64,000 nucleotides of DNA from Haplosporangium gracile (lineage: Eukaryota > Mortierellomycota > Mortierellomycetes > Mortierellales > Mortierellaceae): positions 1 to 64,000 of the forward strand of contig JAAAUF010000104.1 of assembly GCA_015499985.1 (NCBI GenBank), in the 5' to 3' direction. The notes beneath the pieces were generated by a model. The model searched no databases. It was not told the DNA's origin and saw only the letters and a program-made list of their open reading frames with translations. How positions within the stretch are numbered: the stretch's first letter is position 1; each line of letters starts with the position of its first letter. This document shows positions 58,255-64,000 of the stretch, in pieces. The position numbers and the translations under genes were made by a program.

Positions 58255-59613
58255 TTAGAGCTTCTTGTAAATACGGACGAAGTGGCGCATGTTCTCGAGT
58301 TTGAGGGGATAGGTGAGACTGGGCGGACACCGGTACCAGGTGGCATCGTCCTGATACACAATCTCGAGACTCTTGAGGTGGTCCAGTAGCATGTACACCA
58401 TGTACGTTCGTTCTCCGACCTTTAGGTTCGAGAACGAACCTGCACTATCCACCACCTAATGACATACATCGAAGTCAAAGATAACCTTAGTAACCTGTTC
58501 ATACCATGAGGCAGAGAAGCGAAACAGATTCAAGCATGATGGCACACTGGCGACTCTTCAACTTACGAGCATGTGGGCGCCAGAGGGCATGGCGGCAACA
58601 ATCTTAGCGACCAAGAGCATGGTCCGCTTCTTGTCCTGGAACAGCTCGTTCAACACAAACATGAACGTGATCAGATCCGCCTTGGCCACTCTTTCCAACA
58701 GATCCTCAGACAGATCCAACACATTACCGATCTCGGTCTCACACTGCAGGCGTTCAGGGTTAAGGAGCATCCTTGATCGGACCACGGCCTCCATGGGTTT
58801 CAGGATTGGCGACCAGTCGACGTAGTCCTGCATTACGATCGTGACCTTTTTCTTGTTGACCTTTGGCTTCTTTGCCTTTGTCTTTGTTTCTGGTGATGCT
58901 GACGCTGGAGTCGTTTCCGATGCTGCTGTTGGTGATGCTGAGTTCTGTGTTGATTCTGTAGAAACAGTAAGAGTCTCCATCCCAAGCGAGGTGGTGGTAT
59001 CTTCTATAGCGCCATTGATATCCTTGGTATCCTTGGTGTCATGCTTGGTCATCTCCTCCGCCTCGTCCTTGACAGCCTTAGTCAACACCTTTTTGACCTT
59101 TTTGACCTTGACCACTGGATTAGCATGCACCATTGCCGCCGAGATTCCCACCAACTCACTTCCAGCTCCGGAACCAATACACAAAATCGTTGATGGCCCA
59201 CCCTCAAGCGTCTTCATCAAAACCGGATGTTCCATAAACAAATGGTAATAACAAAGAGCGCGACTGGGGGCATATCGTGCACTGTAGACGGGCAAATGTT
59301 CAGGATTCTGGAAGACTGCATCGTAGTTTCGGTTAAAGAAGTGGGATTTGATGGTTTGGAGAGTTGTATTGAAGGAGGGGAGGTTGAATGCTTCCTGGCA
59401 GGACTCCTTCACTACGTTCAGGATGTCTAGGTTTTTTGAAAAAGGAAAGAAAGGATTTAGTAAGTGTAGGGTGGATATGGGAGTTGAGAGCGGGCAATTG
59501 AAATAGCCCAATTGATATGGGGAGTTGAATTAGGTCGTACGCTGGTCGGGACTGCGACCAAAGACCTTCTTGGGATCGTTGACGATGGCGGCGGCCTTCT
59601 TCTTGTCTTCCAT
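58255..59613 (-). CDS. BMT6: 25S rRNA (uridine-N3)-methyltransferase, Bmt6-like
   Basis: Nucleolar SAM-dependent methylase of large-subunit rRNA (yeast Bmt6 makes m3U2843). Three exons: 59613-59541, 59426-58567 and 58455-58255, giving 377 aa. The N-terminus MEDKKKAAAIVNDPKKVFG is basic. The conserved YSARYAPSRALCYYHLFMEH block and the SAM-binding loop ILCIGSGAGSE (105-115) follow. An inserted Lys/Thr/Ser-rich low-complexity stretch (about 130-210) splits the Rossmann region. VTIVMQDYVDWSPIL is the next conserved block, and LITFMFVLNELFQDKK is a later one. The last exon ends with YPLKLENMRHFVRIYKKL. Length is close to yeast Bmt6. It shares a 323-bp head-to-head promoter with UTP25. Specificity is inferred from the family. 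Confidence 0.85.
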
Positions 59614-59936
59614 GGAGGAGTGAATGTAGAATGGTCCAAGTGTAAGCTTACTTTGTGTGCAAGGACCGTTAAAAAAAAAAGGCGCCCAAAAGTAATTGCG
59701 GTATCAGCAGTCACAGAGTCAAATTATAGATAAACAAAAACAGACGCTTGCATTTTTTCTTTTTTTTTTATTCATGCATACTTGAGCAAAGGTTCGCTCT
59801 CCTTTACTCATTCCATCACAAAGCCGTCCGACCTTGACATACCAAGACTACAAGCCGAAAGCCTGAGTCCATATATTTTCTGGAAATTTCAATTGGACCA
59901 CCCTATCAGTAAAAGCACCAACCACAAACCAGAACC
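59614..59936. promoter_or_regulatory. Divergent promoter shared by BMT6-like and UTP25 genes
   Basis: Only 323 bp separate two outward-facing start codons of ribosome-biogenesis genes. A poly-T/A segment (59753-59770) sits near the middle and could exclude nucleosomes. I do not see a clear TATA box for either gene. Confidence 0.5.
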
Positions 59937-62900
59937 ATGGCACGAGGCGGCAAGCGTGGAGGCGGAGGAGGCGGAGGCAGAGGGGGAAGAAGCGGCGGTA
60001 GCAACAAGGGTAGCAAAAACAGCAGCAGAGATTCCAAAAAGTCATCTGGAAGAGTCTCCGGACGTGGAACTTCCAACCCTTCAACAGCAGAGATCAAAGC
60101 ACCCAAGAAGTTTGGACAGCTGAGTCGCAAGGAGCGCGACATGATGGAGGAGTACGGAGAGTTGGTCCCCCAAGACTTTGAGGAAGATGAGTCTGACCGT
60201 GTTGCGTAAGTGACTGAACTTTTTTTGTTCTTCTTTGATGATGATTTTTGGTATGTAGTGAGAATATTTGATGGTTTAACAATGTTTTTAACTGTTTCTG
60301 ATTTTGAATTTAGTTCGTTCCGCAAGGTGGTCAAGGAAGCGGATCTGGATTACCAGTCAGCATTGAAGAGAGACCGCGAGCTGGCTTCGGACGACGAGGT
60401 GGAAGAGGATGAATACAAGCTGGATCGCCCATCGAAATTCAACAAGTTGCTGGGGATCTTGAAGAAGAGCTCTAAACGTCAGGATGAGTGGAAAAAGCGC
60501 AAGCTTGAGGAGGAGGGTCTTGAGGATGTTGAGGATGATGAGGATGCTGAAGTTGAAGAAGAAGGTACTTTATTACACAGGATTTTGACTCCTGAGGGAT
60601 TCATGGTTTATGAACTTGAGAAGAAGACGATATTAACTGCGCCTATTTTATGTTATTATAGTTATCACGCTCACGGAGGCTGAGAGAAAGGCGTTGATCA
60701 AGAAGCATGGCAAAGGATACCTGCAGGCGCTGGACGGCGAAGACGATGACGAAGAAGGTGATGAGGATCTTCAGGACGAGGATATGGAGGGTGAGGAGGC
60801 TGAGGAGGCTAATGAGACCGAGGAAAACGTTGATGAGGAGGAGGCTCAGGAGCTTGCTGAGCAGCAGGAGGAGGACGACGGCTCGGACGATTCCGACGAG
60901 GAAGAAATCTACAAAAAGTCAAGTATGTATTTCCTCTATTTTTGCGCTTGAAGATTATATTGTTATGGGGGTTCCAGTTACATGGTCACTAACGGACACA
61001 TATACATTTTTTATGTATGATAGATGACAAATTCGACCGCCACTTCAGTGATATGGTGACGCCACTGTTGGCTCCTAAGGTGGCCGTTGTAGAGTTAGCA
61101 GGCAACAAGTGGAAGAGCGTCTCGTACGAGGATCCCATTCTTCAACGCGTGGAAAAGTTTGACACCGACAATGTGGAGGGACAGCAGCGCAAGGACGAAA
61201 CGACCAAAAAGAACAAACATCTGGATCTGGAGTCGCTCAAAATTAAACAGCGCATCCACACTCACTGGTCAGAAGTGAACGAGTCCGTCCAGGAAGCTGC
61301 AGGAAAACCATCGTCATCAAAGATCTTTACACCCCTGCAGCAGGCGCTGGTCGAACCCGTCACGGAATACAAAGATATCCTTTTCACCAACCGCACTCTT
61401 CAAAACGCCAAGGAGATCCGCAACCTCTACACCCTGCACGCCCTCAACCACGTCCTCAAGACCCGCGACCGTATCCTGAAGAACTCTGGAAAGCTCCAGC
61501 GCCACCAACAGAACCCTGAGGCCTCAACGATTGTTCCTGAATTCAGGGATCAGGGATTTACCCGTCCCAAGGTGTTGATTATTTTGCCGTTCAAGAACAC
61601 TGTTGTTGATGTTGTCGAGTCTTTGATCAAGCTAAGTGGATCGACGCAGCAGGACAACAAGAAGCGGTTCTTTGATGAGTTTGGAGCCGAGGACGAGGAA
61701 GTTGATCCTAGAGATGCCGACCGTCCAGGTGCGTATTTTCACAATTTGTTAATTGAACTTGGCTAAGACTTGTTGTGGCTCTTATGTTGGCGCTAATATG
61801 TGGTATATTTTCCTGTTGGATATCATAGCCGACTTTTTGGAGACATTCAGGGGCAACATTGACGACCACTTCCGTGTGGGCATCAAGTTCACACGCAAGA
61901 CGCTGAAGCTGTACTCTGATTTCTACTCTGCCGACTTGATACTTGCCTCACCCCTGGGTCTCAAGACCGTCATTGGAGCCGAGGGCGACAAGAAGCGGGA
62001 TTTCGATTTCCTCTCGTCCATCGAGGTTGTCATTGTTGACCAGACCGACGATATGCTCATGCAGAACTGGGACCACTTGGAGGTAAAGCGAAGCTATTTG
62101 TTTGTTGAGCTTAATTGGCACACGTGTACTATCGAGTGCGATGTCGAACGTTAGAGAGCTAACTTTTCTCCGTTTACTTACAATGTTTAGACTGTGTTTG
62201 AATATATGAACATGATCCCCAAGGACCCCCACGGCTGCGACTTCTCCCGCGTCCGCAACTGGTGCCTCGACGGGCGGTCGAAATACGTCCGCCAAACCCT
62301 CATGATCTCCAACTTCCTCACCCCCGAAATCAACTCCTTCTTCAAGAAATTCTCCCGCAACGTCGCCGGTAAAATCAAGATCACCCAACCCTACACCGAC
62401 GGATCCATTGTCGATGTCGTCCCCCTCGTCCAACAAAACTTCAACCGGATTGAAACCAGAGCCTTGGCCCAGGCGGACGAAGCACGGTTCCAATATTTCA
62501 TTACTCAGACCTTGCCACAACTCCGTCGGTCGGCCGTCACGCAGACCCATACCATGATCTATGTCCCCTCGTACTTCGATTTCGTTCGGTTGAGGAACTA
62601 TTTTTCCGAGAACAAGTATTCTTTTGCAGCCATCTGCGAATACACCTCCAACGCCAATGTCTCCCGCGCAAGATCCAGTTTCTTCCACGGAGAGGTCTCC
62701 TTCCTGCTGTACACCGAGAGATTCCATTTCTTTAGGCGGTACAATATCAGAGGCACTTTCCATCTCGCCTTCTATGGCCTCCCCGATCATCCGCAGTTCT
62801 ACCCCGAGATGCTGAACCTCCTGGCGTTGCCTGCGGCGGCAGGGAACGAGAAGTCGAGGTCGAAACATGCGGCTGCTACTGGGTTGGAGGACAGGGCCAT

Positions 62901-63018
62901 GTCGTGTACTGCGCTGTTCACCAAATATGATTTGTTGAAGTTGCAGAGGATTGTGGGTACTGAGCGCGCGAATAGTATGTGTAAGCAGGAAGGACGTGAT
63001 CTCTTTGTCTTTACGTAG
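59937..63018 (+). CDS. UTP25: UTP25 (DEF), U3 small-subunit processome component
   Basis: Nucleolar factor needed for 18S rRNA processing. Six exons: 59937-60205, 60314-60564, 60662-60922, 61024-61728, 61829-62082 and 62191-63018, giving 855 aa. The N-terminus is Gly/Arg-rich ([18 protein letters not shown]), then very acidic with Glu/Asp runs (to about 290). The conserved helicase-like half follows: [52 protein letters not shown], then the degenerate Walker-B-like [18 protein letters not shown]. The C-terminal part includes [22 protein letters not shown] and [14 protein letters not shown]. It lacks a normal P-loop and DEAD motif, as known for this family. Divergent with the BMT6-like gene. 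Confidence 0.95.
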
Positions 63019-63342
63019 ATTTTCTTTACCTTTCTAGACAGTTTCTTCTTTTTTTGGCATATTTCGCATTTCTCATAAATTTCAACAAGCACAAAAACAT
63101 GGGATGTTATTGGGTTTGTAGATATCCAACTAGTATCGACGACGGGGCGAAAAGGAAAAAGGTGAGTGTGTGAATGTGAGCGCGTAAGGTTGTAAGGAGG
63201 AAAGGCGAGGTGTGAAGAAAAAGAAAATGAGAGCGAGGTGCGAGAAGAGGAGGCGTAGTTGTAGTTGAGAGAGAAAAGAAGAGTCGACCACGAGGGTATT
63301 TATACTCGACGAGAAAAGCGAAAAAAAAAAAATGTGTCTAGG
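63019..63342. other. 3' flank of UTP25 and promoter-like sequence
   Basis: No gene. It includes the UTP25 3' untranslated region, a purine-rich tract, and a TATTTATA sequence at about 63296-63304 placed just before the right-edge ORF. Confidence 0.45.
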
Positions 63343-63729
63343 ATGCAGCAGGAGATGATCAAGGACGCACTAGCAATTATCATCAAAGGGCTCACGAATC
63401 CGCAATACTTCGAAGACACCCGACCATTTGACTACAATGTACCTGCGTGCTGCACTTCGTGTGGGAAAGTGACACCAGATGGAGGATTGGAGCGAGAGTG
63501 GATATCAGCTGTTGTGCCTAGGTTGAAAGCTAGCAACGTTAAAGTCTTTTCAGTGAGAAGGGTACAGGGTTGGAGAAAGAATGGATTTCGCTCAAGAGAT
63601 ACAGGGAGTCTGAACGGTTTGAGGAAGACGCAGAGAATAAAAATGCACAAACTCCTGAGCCGGACTGTGTATGAGCATCGAGCAGCGACTTTAGATCAAT
63701 CCAGTCGCACTCTGTCGAGAGATTTTTAG
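63343..63729 (+). CDS. Hypothetical protein with a Cys cluster (right edge)
   Basis: An ORF of 128 codons from ATG 63343 (an upstream in-frame ATG at 63265 would extend it). It opens MQQEMIKDALAIIIKGLTN and has a short Cys cluster, VPACCTSCGK, that could bind zinc but is too short to name. After the GLEREWIS segment the composition becomes Arg/Lys/Ser-rich and less protein-like. A second open frame at about 63555-63670 reads GLEKEWISLKRYRESERF, close to the first segment, so splicing or an internal duplication may change the true C-terminus. A TATA-like sequence lies about 40 bp upstream. Function unknown. Confidence 0.3.
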   Translation: MQQEMIKDALAIIIKGLTNPQYFEDTRPFDYNVPACCTSCGKVTPDGGLEREWISAVVPRLKASNVKVFSVRRVQGWRKNGFRSRDTGSLNGLRKTQRIKMHKLLSRTVYEHRAATLDQSSRTLSRDF

Positions 63730-64000
63730 GCTCTTGGTATCTGGCAGTGGGGATGATATCACGGTTACACTTGCAATGCTACACAAGAATCGATTAATAA
63801 CTCACAGTCCCCAAGAACAGGCGACAAAAAAACTAGACTCGGGTTGTCAGAGACCATTCACCGCAAGCAGGCTCACCATGCATGTACCCGGAAGCCAATC
63901 CGGACTTTAGGGCACAACTAGAGTCTAGGTGCAACTACAGCCTATACACGCGCAACTATTAGCCCGCACACCATTGAGAAGAGTGAAGAAATGGGATCAG
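63730..64000. other. Right-edge sequence without a recognisable feature
   Basis: No ORF, repeat or RNA structure that I can support. Confidence 0.4.

Noticed and set aside
61948..62868. 306-codon minus-strand frame
   Set aside because: Antisense of the UTP25 last exons.

Overview
This window looks like nuclear DNA of a filamentous fungus. Coding regions are broken by many short spliceosomal introns (mostly about 60-200 bp, GT-AG, plus one likely GC-AG). Intergenic DNA is rich in pyrimidine/purine tracts and microsatellites. The proteins are fungal-type (YAT amino-acid permease, HXT-like sugar porter, Ppn2-like phosphatase). A bacterial-type RlmN with a likely mitochondrial presequence and an AF4/FMR2-like C-terminus, neither expected in yeast, suggest an early-diverging lineage such as Mucoromycota/Mortierellomycota. 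That placement is inference; nothing in the window proves it.

Layout, left to right. A Ser/Thr/Gln/Pro-rich protein runs off the left edge (-). Then come an intergenic stretch, a five-exon SET-domain methyltransferase (+), a possible small AT-hook protein (-), an amino-acid permease (-), about 6.7 kb without a recognisable gene, a membrane-anchored Ppn2-like metallophosphatase (-), another 3.4 kb gap, and an intronless Cu+-ATPase with three metal-binding domains (+). Tail to tail with the ATPase lies a ten-exon SAC3/GANP (Thp3/LENG8) gene (-), which diverges from a five-exon RlmN-like radical-SAM rRNA methylase (+). A tentative secreted cysteine-containing protein (+) overlaps by a few bases the end of an eleven-exon MOD5/TRIT1 tRNA isopentenyltransferase (-). 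MOD5 diverges from V-ATPase subunit a (+). About 9.7 kb of gene-poor DNA follows, ending at an HXT-like sugar transporter (+).

The right third holds a disordered nuclear protein with an AFF-like C-terminus (-), a 64-codon ORF (-), the AP-1 sigma adaptin (+), a 34-codon ORF behind a good TATA box (-), an approximately 1 kb element with long inverted repeats carrying decayed gene pieces, and a head-to-head pair of ribosome-biogenesis genes: BMT6-like 25S rRNA methyltransferase (-) and UTP25 (+). A possible short zinc-motif protein lies at the right edge.

No operon-like or biosynthetic cluster is visible. RNA modification and ribosome biogenesis recur (rlmN, MOD5, BMT6, UTP25), and four head-to-head pairs share short intergenic regions (THP3-like/rlmN, MOD5/VPH1, AFF-like/APS1, BMT6/UTP25). 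I found no convincing tRNA, rRNA, CRISPR or autonomous transposon. The candidates for something new are the inverted-repeat element at 57186-58229, the AFF-like protein, and several small ORFs.
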